DNA of 64,000 nucleotides from Sphingobium sp. Leaf26 (GCF_001421665.1 NZ_LMKV01000023.1:286592-350591); one strand, 5' to 3'; positions 51,828 to 62,075 are shown, counted from the first letter of the stretch. The notes: a model not told the origin generated them from the sequence alone. Translations and numbers: made by a program.

Positions 51828-54800
51828 ATGTACCGCGCCGAAGATTTTGGGGAAAGCCATGCGACCGGCGATGGGGCCGGCATCGACAACGCGGTGGCGA
51901 TCATCGGCATGTCGTGCCGTTTTGCGGGCGCGCGGGGAACAGAAGCCTATTGGAAGGCGCTGCGCGATGGGAAGGAAGGCATAGAACATTATACGCACGA
52001 CGCGCTGCTCGCCGCCGGGGTAGACGCCCGCACGCTTGCCCTTCCGGGCTATGTGCGTTCAGGCGCGCCCCTGGCCGACATGGACTGTTTCGATGCGGGC
52101 TTGTTCGGCCTCAGCCCGCGCGACGCCGCGATCATGGACCCCCAGCACCGCCAGTTTCTGGAATGTGCGTGGGAAGCCATGGAAAATGCTGGCCATGTTG
52201 CCGATCGTGTAACAGGCGCAATCGGTGTGTTCGGCGGAACAGGGCATAATGCCTATCTGGCGGCGAACCTGCTGACCAATCCCAAACTGGTCCGCGATGT
52301 CGGCCTGTTCCTTCTGCGCCATACCGGCAATGACAAGGATTTTCTGACCACCCGCCTGTCCTATCTGCTCAACCTCAAAGGGCCGAGCGTGAATGTGCAG
52401 ACTGCCTGCTCGACATCGCTGGTAGCGATCCACAGCGCGGTACAAAGCCTGCTTAACGGCGAATGCGACATGGCTCTGGCCGGTGCAGCCTCGATCGAAC
52501 TGCCCCATGGCCATGGCTATCTGTATGAGGATGGCGGCATAGCCAGTGCCGATGGCCATTGCCGTCCGTTCGATGCAGATTCAACCGGCACGGTGTTCGC
52601 CAGCGGCGTCGGCGTCGTTCTTCTGCGGCGGCTGGAAGATGCGGTTGCGGACAATGACCATATCTACGCGGTCATTCGCGGGTCGGCGGTCAACAATGAC
52701 GGGTCGGGCAAAGTCAGCTATCTCAGCCCCAGCGTCGATGGTCATGCCAGCGTCGTCAGCGAGGCGCTGGACGTAGCGCAGATCGACTCCCGCAGCATCG
52801 ACTATGTCGAAGCGCATGGCACCGGTACGCGGGTCGGCGATCCGATCGAAATCGCGGCACTGACGCAGGCCTATCGGCGGGGTACGCGCGATATCGGTTT
52901 TTGCGGGATCGGGTCGGTGAAAAGCAATATCGGTCATACCGATACGGCCGCGGGGGTGGCCAGCGTCATCAAGGTCGCCTTGTCCCTGCATCATGGCGCA
53001 ATTCCGCCAACGCTGCACTATAGAAGCCCCAATCCCGGTTGCGCATTCGAAACCAGCCCCTTCAAGGTCGTATCGGCATTACAGCCCTGGCCTGAAAAGG
53101 CCGGGAAGCCACGGCGCGCCGGTGTCAGTTCGCTCGGCGTGGGTGGCACCAATGCCCATCTCATCCTGGAACAGGCGCCCAGCCGGCCATCGGGCGGCAC
53201 CAGCCGACCATGGCAATTGCTGATGCTGTCGGCCCAGAACGAGACGGCACTCGATGCCAATTGCGCCGCGCTGGCCGATCATCTGTCGCGCCATCGCAAT
53301 ATCGATCTGGCAGATGTCGCCTATACGCTCGGCACCGGCCGTCGGCACTTGTCCCACCGCCGCATTCTGATCGCGAGGGACAGCACCGACGCCGCTGCAG
53401 CTCTGACATCGCCGGATGCGGCCCGCGTCCATGGCGCTATCGCCGGCAGGGCTGGCCGCCAGGTAGCATTCCTCTTCTGCGGCGCAGGGGCGCAACATGC
53501 CGGGATGGGCGCTGACCTTTATGACACGCAACCGCTATTTCGCGCCGTGATCGACGAATGCCTTGCCCATCTGGGACTGGATGACGGCGACGCGCTGAGG
53601 CGCTGGTTACACCCCGACACGCACGACATCGCACTGGCGGACGAAGCGTTGCAACGTCCGTCGATCGCCCTGCCTCTCCTCTTTGCCGTCCAGGTGGCGT
53701 TGGCGCGGCTGTGGATGTCGTGGGGCGTCGCCCCTGGCGCGATGATCGGCCATAGTTCGGGCGAATATGCAGCCGCTCACTTGGCGGGCGTATTCAGCCT
53801 GGCCGATGCGCTGATGATCGTGCGCGCACGCGGACGTTTGTTCGAAACGGTTCCAGCCGGCAGCATGCTGAGCGTCCCAATGTCCGAAGCGGACCTGCTA
53901 CCGTTGCTGCCGCCGGGGCTGTCGATCGCAGCGGTCAACGGCCCCCGGCTCGTCGTCGTGTCCGGTCCGACGCCCCAGATCCTGGCTTTTGACGAAACAT
54001 TGAAGGCATTGGAGGTGGAAACCCACCGCGTGGGCATATCTGTCGCCGCGCATTCCACAATGCTCGACCCCATATTGGACGATTTTCGGCGCGTGCTTGG
54101 GGCGGTCACGCTCAATCCGCCGACGCTGGCATTCGTGTCCAACCTTACCGGGAACTGGATTACGCCGGATGAAGCGACAGACCCCGATTATTGGGTCCGG
54201 CATCTGCGCCAGACGGTACGATTTACAGATGGGCTTTCCCGATTGATGGCTGACCCGGATCGTGTGCTGCTGGAAGTCGGGCCGGGCCGGGTCTTGTCGA
54301 GTCTTGCGCGCCAGCATCCCGATCGTTCGCCCGACCAGCCCATATTCCATTGCATGCGGCACAAGGACGACCATAAGACGACTGACCTTGCCCATTTGCT
54401 CGACACGCTGGGCCAGCTATGGGCTTCGGGTGTAACGCCGGACTGGGACGGGTTCTGGACGCAGGAGCGGCGCTGCCGGATTCCGTTGCCGACCTATCAG
54501 TTCGATCGCACCAGACATTGGTTCGCGCCGGGTGCATCGGCGCCTACCACCAACGGTCTGGCGCAGGGCATCACACCCGCCGACGAGCCATTGCCTCGGC
54601 GGGACGATATGGCCGACTGGCTTTACGAGCCGATCTGGCACCGCACGCCACAAAAATTGGCTGTACCGGTCGATGGCGACGTCCTGCTGTTCGAGGATCA
54701 GGCGGGTATCGGCGTGGCACTGGCCGCAACCCTGCGCGCACAGGGTCGCCACGTCGTGACCGTGCGACCGGGGCGCCGCTTTAAACAGCTGGCCGACGAC

Positions 54801-57800
54801 AATTTCGAAGTCGATGTCCGCAAAGCGGAAGATTATGGCCGCCTCATCGGCCTGTTGGCGGACCTGGGCAGGATGCCAAGCCATATCTATCATGGCTGGC
54901 TGGTAACCGGCGGCCAACGTCATGATGTGACCGAATTGCAGGATCGGGGCATGTTCAGCCTGATTTTCCTGGTGCAGGCGCTGGGCGAAAGGGTCAATGA
55001 CTCCATTGTCATCGCGGTTCTTTCCGACGGGATACAACGCGTGTCCGATGAGGACGGATTGTCGCCGGCCAAGGCGACAATATTGGGACCGATCCGCGTC
55101 ATCCCGCGCGAATATCCGAATATCAATCTGCGCAATATCGACCTCCGCCTGCCGTCGCGCCAAGATCCGGGCTGGGCGTCGCTGGTCGATATGCTGATCG
55201 CCGAATTGGCCGATCCGGACGATGCGGAGGTCGTAGCCTATCGCGCATCGGAACGCTGGGTCGGCGATTTTGCGAACACGCACATCCCGGCGTCGCGGCC
55301 GTCATCCGGCAACGGTCTGAAACAAGGCGGCGTCTATCTCATCACCGGCGGGCTTGGGGGGCTCGGGCTGTTGCTGGCCGAGCATCTGGCGCGGACCTGC
55401 GAGGCACGACTGGTGCTGCTGACTCGCCGGGCCTTGCCGCCACGCGCGCGATGGCAGGATGTCATGGCGCGGGCCGGCGCTGACCCGCAAGCGCAGATCA
55501 TTCGGCAAATCCATGCGATCGAAGCTGCCGGTGGCAACGTCATGCCGATCGCGGCGGATGTGTGCGATGTGGGCGCCATGCGGCGCGCCGTTCGACAGGT
55601 TGGCAAACAATGGGGCGGGATCGACGGCATCTTTCACGCCGCAGGCATCCTTGACGACGAACTGCTGCAACTCAAGACCCGCGCGTCGATGGACCGGGTG
55701 CTGGCCGCCAAGTTGCACGGCACTTTGGCGCTCCATGACGTCCTGCTCGACCAACAACCTGACTTCATGATGCTATTCTCTTCGATCAGCGCCTTTGCAG
55801 GTTTGGCGGGGCAAGCGGACTATGCCGCCGGTAACGCATTCCTCGACGCCTATGCACAGAGCCGCCGACAGGACGTGACCCGCGTAATGTCCGTCGCATG
55901 GAGCCGATGGCAAGATGTCGGCATGGCATCCCTGTTATCCGAACAGGCGGCGCGTGATCGCGCCACCGCACCGCTCGGTACGGGAGACGCGATCGATCAT
56001 CCCTTCCTCCACGGCGTACATCGCCTCTCGCCGCACGAACTGGTGGTGGAAGCTACGCTGTCGCCCGATGCGCATTGGTTGCTGGACGAACATAGGATGG
56101 CCGACGGCAGCGCCCTCATCCCCGGCACCGGGTTTCTGGAATTGATCAGGGCAGCCTTCGCGCACGTCGAGCCTGGCCCCGCCGAACTGCGCGACATCCT
56201 GTTCCTGGCACCCTTCATGGTCGCGGACGGACAGAGAAGGGATCTGCGCGTCCATCTGCATCCGCGCGGCGAAGGCCATTGGCACTGCGCCATATGGGGC
56301 CGCCCGACCGATGCCCTGCCCGAACAGGGCTGGACCGAACATGTCCGGGGCATGGTCCAGCCCCTGCCCCGGACCGCTCCCCTGTCCATCGACATAGATG
56401 CGCTCATCATGGGATGCACCGACACCGGCGATATCGCCGCGCTCACCGATGCGTCGTCCATGATGCGGTTCGGACCGCGTTGGCAAACGGCCCGCCACTT
56501 GCACGTCGGGCCGGACGAAGCGCTGCTGGAACTGGCGATCGCGCCGCAGTTCGAGCCGGATCTGGAACGGATCGCGCTTCATCCGGCCCTGCTCGATTTT
56601 GCGACCGCCGGTGCGCAATGCCTGATCGCCGCGCGGCGCCCCGGCCGTGATTTTTTCGCGCCGGCGTCCTACGGGTCCGTCAAACTGCACGGCGCGCTGC
56701 CTGCACGCCTGTTCAGCCACGTCCGCTATCGCCCCGCCACAAGCGAATCGGTCGCCCAATTCGACGTTCTTCTGGCGGATGCGGACGGCGGGGTCGTCGT
56801 GGAAATCTCGGAATTCACGATGCTCAAAATGGCGGCCGGATCGGCATTGTCCAGCACCGACGCCGCGCCTCCATCGACAACGGCCAGATCCGCCCCGTTG
56901 GAGCAGATTAGCCAGGATATGCGCCCCGCCGAAGGACTGCGCATCATCGAGGCACTTCTTTCCGGCGGTCGCGCAGCCCATTTCATCATCTCGCCATTCG
57001 ATCTGCATCAGGCCGTCGCTCGTCTGCGTTCCCCCTATCAGCCCGAACGCGCCATTGTCCAAGATGATCGACAGACCGGCGGCAATCCGCCCGCCACCGC
57101 CGCAGAACGGATCATCGCGGAAATATGGAGCGACATGCTGGGTGTCAGAGACGTTCAGCGCAGCGATGATTTTTTCGACCTTGGCGGCCATTCCCTGCTG
57201 GGCGTGCAATTCATGAATCGGCTGCGCAAAAGAACCGGCAGGCAATTGCCCCTCGCCACATTGCTGGAAACATCAACCGTAGAAAAGCTTGGCGCACTGA
57301 TCGACCCGGACAGCGCGGTTGCACCGACATCACGGAGCGATGCCAGCGCGCCGGAAACGAGCCTGTCCGTCATCACCATTCGGCCGGGCATAGCCGACAA
57401 GACGCCGCTTTTCATGATCCACGACGGACTGGGCGAAACATTGCTCTATCGCGCGCTGGCGATGCGAATGGAGGCGGGTCGCCCGATATTGGGGATAGAG
57501 CCGGAGCGTCATGTGGGCGGCACCCATGTCCACATCGGTATCCCGGAGATGGCTGCGTCCTACGTCGCGCGCATGCGAACCGTGCAACCCAAAGGCCCTT
57601 ATCTGCTGGCCGGTTTGTGCGCCGGCGGCGTAATCGCTTTCGAGATGGCGCGGCAGTTGCAGGACTTGGGAGAAATAACGGCCTTCGTTGGCATCATCGA
57701 TGCGGCCGACGTCGAAGCGAACAAACGATCTTTTTATATTACACGCACGCGCATCCAACGCATGCGCGCGCTTCTGCGTAATCGCACGTCAGGAGAAGGT

Positions 57801-58325
57801 GCGCCCCTTGCCTTGCTGGCACGCCGCGCCGCCAATGCCGTGACTTACGATGTGAGAACCCGTCTGGAATGGATGCGGCGCACGCGCACCGTCGCCAAAA
57901 TGGCGAACGCCGATGACGCCCAGGATACCGCGCCCGACTTGTCCTTCCTGCACTTGTACGAAGTCGCCCACCGCGCCCATCGCCCGCATGGGCTGTTCGA
58001 CGGTGGCCAGGTCGTCCTCTTCAAAGCCACGCACGGCACCGGCGCCGACGACGACGTCCCCTATGTCGAATTATATACCGACTATATATTCGGCTGGGGC
58101 AAGCGGGTCGCCGGGGACGTATCCCTTATCAACGTTCCCGGCGGCCATAGCAGTATATTGCAGGAACCCAATGTAGACATATTGGCCGACGCCATGCGTG
58201 CCGCGATTGAGCGCGCCTGCGCCGAAGAGGTTGCGCCGTCCATCGAAACCCGGCCTCCCCCTGACAGCGCGGGGTCAAGCGTCAGGCAGGCAATGGACGC
58301 CATCGTCGAAATGTCATCCCGTTGA
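51828..58325 (+). CDS. type I PKS module KS-AT-KR-DH-ACP-TE with Cys thioesterase
   Basis: This 2,165-residue protein starts after GGGGAAAG. KS triad: Cys194 (TACSTS), His330 (EAHGTGT), His370 (SNIGH). AT: Ser643 in GHSSGE, with AAHS (His742) at the specificity position, so malonyl is likely but not certain. KR: TGGLGGLG near 1172, catalytic Tyr1332 (DYAAGN), and an LDD motif of the B type. DH: His1422 (DEHRMADGSALIPG) and Asp1590 (HPALLDFATAG). ACP: Ser1789. TE: nucleophile Cys1931 in GLCAGG, with Asp1958 and His2107. No ER is present. It would extend the NRPS-bound starter once to an enoyl product. It is the partner of the upstream NRPS, 12 bases away. Confidence 0.92.
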   Translation: MYRAEDFGESHATGDGAGIDNAVAIIGMSCRFAGARGTEAYWKALRDGKEGIEHYTHDALLAAGVDARTLALPGYVRSGAPLADMDCFDAGLFGLSPRDAAIMDPQHRQFLECAWEAMENAGHVADRVTGAIGVFGGTGHNAYLAANLLTNPKLVRDVGLFLLRHTGNDKDFLTTRLSYLLNLKGPSVNVQTACSTSLVAIHSAVQSLLNGECDMALAGAASIELPHGHGYLYEDGGIASADGHCRPFDADSTGTVFASGVGVVLLRRLEDAVADNDHIYAVIRGSAVNNDGSGKVSYLSPSVDGHASVVSEALDVAQIDSRSIDYVEAHGTGTRVGDPIEIAALTQAYRRGTRDIGFCGIGSVKSNIGHTDTAAGVASVIKVALSLHHGAIPPTLHYRSPNPGCAFETSPFKVVSALQPWPEKAGKPRRAGVSSLGVGGTNAHLILEQAPSRPSGGTSRPWQLLMLSAQNETALDANCAALADHLSRHRNIDLADVAYTLGTGRRHLSHRRILIARDSTDAAAALTSPDAARVHGAIAGRAGRQVAFLFCGAGAQHAGMGADLYDTQPLFRAVIDECLAHLGLDDGDALRRWLHPDTHDIALADEALQRPSIALPLLFAVQVALARLWMSWGVAPGAMIGHSSGEYAAAHLAGVFSLADALMIVRARGRLFETVPAGSMLSVPMSEADLLPLLPPGLSIAAVNGPRLVVVSGPTPQILAFDETLKALEVETHRVGISVAAHSTMLDPILDDFRRVLGAVTLNPPTLAFVSNLTGNWITPDEATDPDYWVRHLRQTVRFTDGLSRLMADPDRVLLEVGPGRVLSSLARQHPDRSPDQPIFHCMRHKDDHKTTDLAHLLDTLGQLWASGVTPDWDGFWTQERRCRIPLPTYQFDRTRHWFAPGASAPTTNGLAQGITPADEPLPRRDDMADWLYEPIWHRTPQKLAVPVDGDVLLFEDQAGIGVALAATLRAQGRHVVTVRPGRRFKQLADDNFEVDVRKAEDYGRLIGLLADLGRMPSHIYHGWLVTGGQRHDVTELQDRGMFSLIFLVQALGERVNDSIVIAVLSDGIQRVSDEDGLSPAKATILGPIRVIPREYPNINLRNIDLRLPSRQDPGWASLVDMLIAELADPDDAEVVAYRASERWVGDFANTHIPASRPSSGNGLKQGGVYLITGGLGGLGLLLAEHLARTCEARLVLLTRRALPPRARWQDVMARAGADPQAQIIRQIHAIEAAGGNVMPIAADVCDVGAMRRAVRQVGKQWGGIDGIFHAAGILDDELLQLKTRASMDRVLAAKLHGTLALHDVLLDQQPDFMMLFSSISAFAGLAGQADYAAGNAFLDAYAQSRRQDVTRVMSVAWSRWQDVGMASLLSEQAARDRATAPLGTGDAIDHPFLHGVHRLSPHELVVEATLSPDAHWLLDEHRMADGSALIPGTGFLELIRAAFAHVEPGPAELRDILFLAPFMVADGQRRDLRVHLHPRGEGHWHCAIWGRPTDALPEQGWTEHVRGMVQPLPRTAPLSIDIDALIMGCTDTGDIAALTDASSMMRFGPRWQTARHLHVGPDEALLELAIAPQFEPDLERIALHPALLDFATAGAQCLIAARRPGRDFFAPASYGSVKLHGALPARLFSHVRYRPATSESVAQFDVLLADADGGVVVEISEFTMLKMAAGSALSSTDAAPPSTTARSAPLEQISQDMRPAEGLRIIEALLSGGRAAHFIISPFDLHQAVARLRSPYQPERAIVQDDRQTGGNPPATAAERIIAEIWSDMLGVRDVQRSDDFFDLGGHSLLGVQFMNRLRKRTGRQLPLATLLETSTVEKLGALIDPDSAVAPTSRSDASAPETSLSVITIRPGIADKTPLFMIHDGLGETLLYRALAMRMEAGRPILGIEPERHVGGTHVHIGIPEMAASYVARMRTVQPKGPYLLAGLCAGGVIAFEMARQLQDLGEITAFVGIIDAADVEANKRSFYITRTRIQRMRALLRNRTSGEGAPLALLARRAANAVTYDVRTRLEWMRRTRTVAKMANADDAQDTAPDLSFLHLYEVAHRAHRPHGLFDGGQVVLFKATHGTGADDDVPYVELYTDYIFGWGKRVAGDVSLINVPGGHSSILQEPNVDILADAMRAAIERACAEEVAPSIETRPPPDSAGSSVRQAMDAIVEMSSR

Positions 58326-59317
58326 TCGAGCGCGCACCGTCCGTGGACAGGCAAGGCGCGCCAAAATTGACGATCGTCATCGTCAACTATTGCACCGCCG
58401 CGCTCGTGGTCGACTGCCTCGCCAGTCTTGTCGATGAAATCGCCGCTTTCCATCAAACCAAAGTCCTGATTATCGACAACGCCTCCCTCGACAATTCCGC
58501 GCATGTCATCGCAACCGCCATCGCTGAACGCCACTGGACCGATTGGGCACAATTGATCCCGTCCGGCTTCAACGGAGGCTTTGCCTACGGGAACAACATA
58601 GCCTTCCGCACGGCGATGGCGGACGCAACGCCTGATCTGTTCTGGATGCTCAATCCTGACACCCGGGTCTTTCCGGGTACATTGGGTGCTCTTCTGGACT
58701 TTTTCCATGCCCGCCCAGACGTAGGCATCGTCGGCAGCATGTTGTTCGATGGCAATGAGCGCCCCTGGCCTTTTGCCTTCCGCTTTCCATCCATTTTCAG
58801 CGAACTGGAACGCGGCGCCAGCATCGGCATCATCAGCCGGTTGCTGCGCGATCATCGCGTACCCCGATCCATGGGGAATATTCCCGAACAGGTGGACTGG
58901 GTGTCGGGCGCCAGCCTGGTCGTGCGTCGCGAAACGCTGGAGGCCACCGGCCTCATGGATGAAGGCTATTTCCTCTATTATGAGGAGACCGATCTATGCC
59001 TGAAGGCGCGGCATCATGGATGGACATGCTGGTATCTGCCATCTGCCGTCGTGTTGCATATCGCAGGCCAAAGCACGGGACTGACCGAAGCGGGCTTCAG
59101 TCGTATTCCCGCTTACTGGTTCGACGCCCGGCGCCGCTATTTCATCATGAATCATGGCCGAAGCTATGCGCTGTTGGCCGACATATGCTGGATGGCGGGA
59201 CATCTGCTGTGGCGCTTACTCAGACGCTTTCGATCGCGCAAGGATAGGGTTGTCCCCTTCCTCTTTCGAGATTTCGTCAAAGGGTCCGCCTTCTTGCATG
59301 GACCGCATGCCAGATAA
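58322..59317 (+). CDS. GT2 family glycosyltransferase (rhamnosyltransferase-like), coupled to PKS
   Basis: This 331-residue protein probably starts at the TTG overlapping the PKS stop (TTGA). Its core is 'LTIVIVNYCTAALVVDCLASL', 'KVLIIDNASLDNS', 'GFNGGFAYGNNIAFR', 'LFWMLNPDTRVFPGTLGALLDFFHARPDVGIVGSMLFD', and 'VDWVSGASLVVRRETLEATGLMDEGYFLYYEETDLCLKARHHGWTCWYLPSAVVLHIAGQST'. This is the layout of WbbL-type GT2 enzymes. Coupling to the PKS links glycosylation to the NRPS-PKS product. Confidence 0.9.
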   Translation: MIERAPSVDRQGAPKLTIVIVNYCTAALVVDCLASLVDEIAAFHQTKVLIIDNASLDNSAHVIATAIAERHWTDWAQLIPSGFNGGFAYGNNIAFRTAMADATPDLFWMLNPDTRVFPGTLGALLDFFHARPDVGIVGSMLFDGNERPWPFAFRFPSIFSELERGASIGIISRLLRDHRVPRSMGNIPEQVDWVSGASLVVRRETLEATGLMDEGYFLYYEETDLCLKARHHGWTCWYLPSAVVLHIAGQSTGLTEAGFSRIPAYWFDARRRYFIMNHGRSYALLADICWMAGHLLWRLLRRFRSRKDRVVPFLFRDFVKGSAFLHGPHAR

Positions 59318-59342
59318 GGCGCCAGGAACAGGAGCAGGAACA

Positions 59343-60050
59343 ATGGCGTATATGCTGGATATCGCGCGCCTGGCTCGTCCGCTGGCCATAGATGCGCCAC
59401 TGTCTCTTTGGCTGGTCGACCTTTCCGCTCCACCAGACGCCCAGGCCGTCAGCTGTTTATCCGACATGGAGTGCGAACGCGCCGCCCGTTTTGCGTCCCC
59501 GCGCCATAGGAATCGCTATCTCAACGCGCACATCGCAGTGCGTGTTCTTTTGGAGGAACATTGTGGCGTCGCCGCGCATCGTCAGCGCTTCGTCCTGCAA
59601 GCCGATGGGAAACCGCAACTTGCAAACTTCCCAAACTGGCAATTCAGCCTGAGCTACGCCGACGATCTCGCCCTTGTGGGCATGGACTTCAACAATCGGG
59701 TCGGTGTCGACATCGAAACCAACCGTAATCTAGCTGATGCAGACGAACTCAGCGCATTGCATTTCCACCCGAAGGAAAGGGACGCACTGGCCCCTTTGGC
59801 ACCCACATCGCGGCGGGGTGTCGCCTTTCTTCAAGGCTGGACCCGCAAGGAAGCATGTTTGAAGGCTTTGGGATGCGGATTGTCTATGGCTACGACGGAT
59901 ATCCATTCAGGTATCAGTGGACAGGCCCGCGTACACATCGCTGGACAGGTCGAAATTATAGTCGATTCCTTCACTCCAGTCGTCGGTTTCACCGCCGCAT
60001 GGGCGCGCGTCTCCACGCTCCCGGACAACTCCGTCCCCATCTTTCAATAG
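59343..60050 (+). CDS. Sfp-type 4'-phosphopantetheinyl transferase
   Basis: This protein of about 235 residues transfers phosphopantetheine from CoA to carrier domains. Family motifs are 'GKPQLANFPNWQFSLSYADDLALVGMDFNNRVGVDIETNR' (Mg-binding Asp/Glu of GVDIE) and 'VAFLQGWTRKEACLKALGCGLS' (W-x-x-KEA). I chose the ATG at 59343 after GGAG; upstream in-frame ATGs lie inside the GT2 gene. It would activate the PCP and ACP of the upstream NRPS and PKS. It converges on gumD-type gene with a seven-base overlap. Confidence 0.93.
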   Translation: MAYMLDIARLARPLAIDAPLSLWLVDLSAPPDAQAVSCLSDMECERAARFASPRHRNRYLNAHIAVRVLLEEHCGVAAHRQRFVLQADGKPQLANFPNWQFSLSYADDLALVGMDFNNRVGVDIETNRNLADADELSALHFHPKERDALAPLAPTSRRGVAFLQGWTRKEACLKALGCGLSMATTDIHSGISGQARVHIAGQVEIIVDSFTPVVGFTAAWARVSTLPDNSVPIFQ

Positions 60051-61531
60051 GCATTTTGCTGACCCATCACCGTTGCGATCGTCCGAAACATGATGCGCAG
60101 GTCGAACCACAACGACCAATTCCGGGCATAGTAAAGATCATGCTCAAGCCGGCCGAGTAGTTGCGCCTCGCTCTGCGTTTCCCCGCGCCAGCCACAAACC
60201 TGCGCCCATCCGGTCATGCCCGGCTTTACATTGTGACGGGACGGATAGGCTTGCGCGATCTCGCTGAACAATCGACCTGCCGCCCGCGTCGACGGCGCAT
60301 GGGGCCGTGGGCCGACGAGCGACATCTGCCCGATCAGGACATTGAACAACTGTGGAAGTTCGTCAAGGCTGGTGCGGCGCAGCATGGCGCCGAAGCGGGT
60401 CACGCGCGGATCACCCCGCTGTGCCTGACGCACAGCCTCCGCCGGATGCTCGGCCTGATGCATGGTGCGGAATTTGAGAATAGCGAAATTCCGGCAATTA
60501 TACCCTTGTCGCTGCTGGCGAAACAAAGCAGGGCCGGGGGATTCCAGCCTTATCGCCAATGCAATCATCCCCATCACAGGCATCAGGATCAAAAGCGCGA
60601 CAAAGGCCAGCAACCGATCTTCCAATGCTTTGAGCAGCCGCTGGCGACGCGACAAGGGCCAATCCAGCAGCGTGAAGACCGGCAGTTCCCCCAGCACCAC
60701 GACAGGATTCTCCATCCATGAGAAGCTGTCGTTGGCGGGTAGCAGTCGAATTTCGACAGGGGTTTCCGACAAGCGGGCAACGATAGCTTTTACCCGGCTT
60801 TCCTGATCGGATGGCAGGGCAATGATCACCCTTTTGACCATCCCTTCCCGTATCGCCGAAAGTAGCGCCGTCAGGTTACCAAGATAGGGGACACCCACTT
60901 CATCCTGATCTGAAATATCCGCCGTATCTCCGAAAATACCGATCAGGGAGAGGGTCAATATCTCGTGTTGCGCGACGTAGCGAACCAGTTGGGCAGCAGA
61001 TCGTCCAGTGCCGATCATGGCGCTGCGCTGATCGAAAACCCCGCGTCTGCGCAAGAAGCGTGTCGTACCGACCATGAATGCACGGCCTGAAAGGAGGGCC
61101 AGCGCGCAAGCGGCAGCCCATATAAGGATCGTCGGGGATGCCCGTCCGGAAAAGCCAAGCACGGCCGTCGTCAGGCCGAAAACGAACAATAATACGCCCG
61201 CCCACGCATTGGCAGCGCGCAGCAGTGACCGACGCACCGAAAAATGAACCGGCAATTCATAAGCGCCGACCAGATGGGCTATAATTGCAAACAGCCCCGC
61301 TGCCATTACGCCGATCCGATCGAACCGTATCATGTCGTTGCCCTCAGAGAGAAACGGAACGCTCTCTATGATCAGGCTGACACAAAAGATAACGCCGATG
61401 TCTGCGGTCACAACTACGCAGTGTACGCATTGGACAGGTATCGACCGCAGCCGCCCGACACCGTAGCCGCCCTGCGGCGCCAGGATACGCCCCGCACCTT
61501 TAAGATGCGGATTGGAAAGATGAACAGGCAT
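60044..61531 (-). CDS. polyprenyl glycosylphosphotransferase starting EPS synthesis (GumD/WbaP type)
   Basis: This protein of about 495 residues has N-terminal membrane helices, a Rossmann-like CoA-binding region ('[22 protein letters not shown]', '[14 protein letters not shown]'), another membrane segment and the catalytic C-terminus. The last part has '[54 protein letters not shown]', '[35 protein letters not shown]' and '[17 protein letters not shown]'. It transfers the first sugar phosphate to undecaprenyl phosphate. AGGAG six bases before the ATG at 61531 fixes the start, and the LuxR-type gene ends within that site. Confidence 0.93.
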   Translation of the reverse strand: MPVHLSNPHLKGAGRILAPQGGYGVGRLRSIPVQCVHCVVVTADIGVIFCVSLIIESVPFLSEGNDMIRFDRIGVMAAGLFAIIAHLVGAYELPVHFSVRRSLLRAANAWAGVLLFVFGLTTAVLGFSGRASPTILIWAAACALALLSGRAFMVGTTRFLRRRGVFDQRSAMIGTGRSAAQLVRYVAQHEILTLSLIGIFGDTADISDQDEVGVPYLGNLTALLSAIREGMVKRVIIALPSDQESRVKAIVARLSETPVEIRLLPANDSFSWMENPVVVLGELPVFTLLDWPLSRRQRLLKALEDRLLAFVALLILMPVMGMIALAIRLESPGPALFRQQRQGYNCRNFAILKFRTMHQAEHPAEAVRQAQRGDPRVTRFGAMLRRTSLDELPQLFNVLIGQMSLVGPRPHAPSTRAAGRLFSEIAQAYPSRHNVKPGMTGWAQVCGWRGETQSEAQLLGRLEHDLYYARNWSLWFDLRIMFRTIATVMGQQNAY

Positions 61532-61546
61532 AATGCGCTCCTGCAA

Positions 61547-61792
61547 TTAGGCAGCGTTCACCACATATCCCGTCTTGTCCGCCAGCATCCCGTTACGGAT
61601 GACATAGGCAATCATATGGACCCGGTTTCGGGTCCGCGTCTTCAAACGCACATTTTCAACATGGCGCTCTACGGTACAGGGCGCGATTGCCAGCATCAAC
61701 GCCACCTCTTTTGCAGACATGCCACGTGCGACGAGACAAACAACCTCTGTCTCTCGCACCGTCAGCTGCAAATTGCATGATATATCGAGCAT
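61547..61792 (-). CDS. stand-alone LuxR-type HTH protein
   Basis: This protein of about 81 residues consists almost only of a GerE/LuxR helix-turn-helix: 'LQLTVRETEVVCLVARGMSAKEVALMLAIAPCTVERHVENVRLKTRTRNRVHMIAYVIRNGML'. It has no receiver or autoinducer domain. MLDISC (61792) is preferred because GGGGAAAT precedes it. It lies just upstream of the gumD-type gene in the same direction and faces a close paralogue at 62076, so it is a likely regulator of the EPS locus. Confidence 0.85.
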   Translation of the reverse strand: MLDISCNLQLTVRETEVVCLVARGMSAKEVALMLAIAPCTVERHVENVRLKTRTRNRVHMIAYVIRNGMLADKTGYVVNAA

Positions 61793-62075
61793 ATTTCCCC
61801 TATCTGCACAAAAGTACGTGGCCTGATGATTGCCGCCGCCATTGTGCAACGAATTTAAATGCCGAAATCTGCTGGCGCGTTTACCAGATTCTTTTCATAA
61901 CAATTATTCATAACATAGATTGCAAATATCTCGCACGATTCTTGCTACGGGGGATTTTTACGTACAGCCATTGCCGTTGTGCAGCCGATGATTTCGTATC
62001 AGTATCAATGATATTCCGTTTTACGTAGGATAACAGAAAGCCTGTATTGATTGATCTGGATCAATGGAATTTTAC
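61793..62075. promoter_or_regulatory. AT-rich divergent promoter region between two LuxR-type genes
   Basis: About 280 bases are AT-rich compared with the genes. Two TTTTACGTA motifs occur (about 61957-61965 and 62017-62024), and a TACGGGGGAT stretch resembles the TACGGGGATA of the wza promoter dyad. These are candidate shared sites for the small HTH regulators on either side. Confidence 0.45.

Noticed and set aside
50208..51998. 596-codon open frame on the minus strand
   Set aside because: Antisense to the NRPS adenylation and PCP region and shows His/Arg-rich shadow composition.
54417..57245. Long minus-strand open frames opposite the PKS (288 and 436 codons)
   Set aside because: They mirror conserved PKS codons on the other strand and lack ribosome sites and domains.
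24387..61531. Nucleotide-sugar synthesis genes in the EPS island
   Set aside because: I looked for dehydratase, epimerase or nucleotidyltransferase motifs and found none. Only the aminotransferase is of that type.
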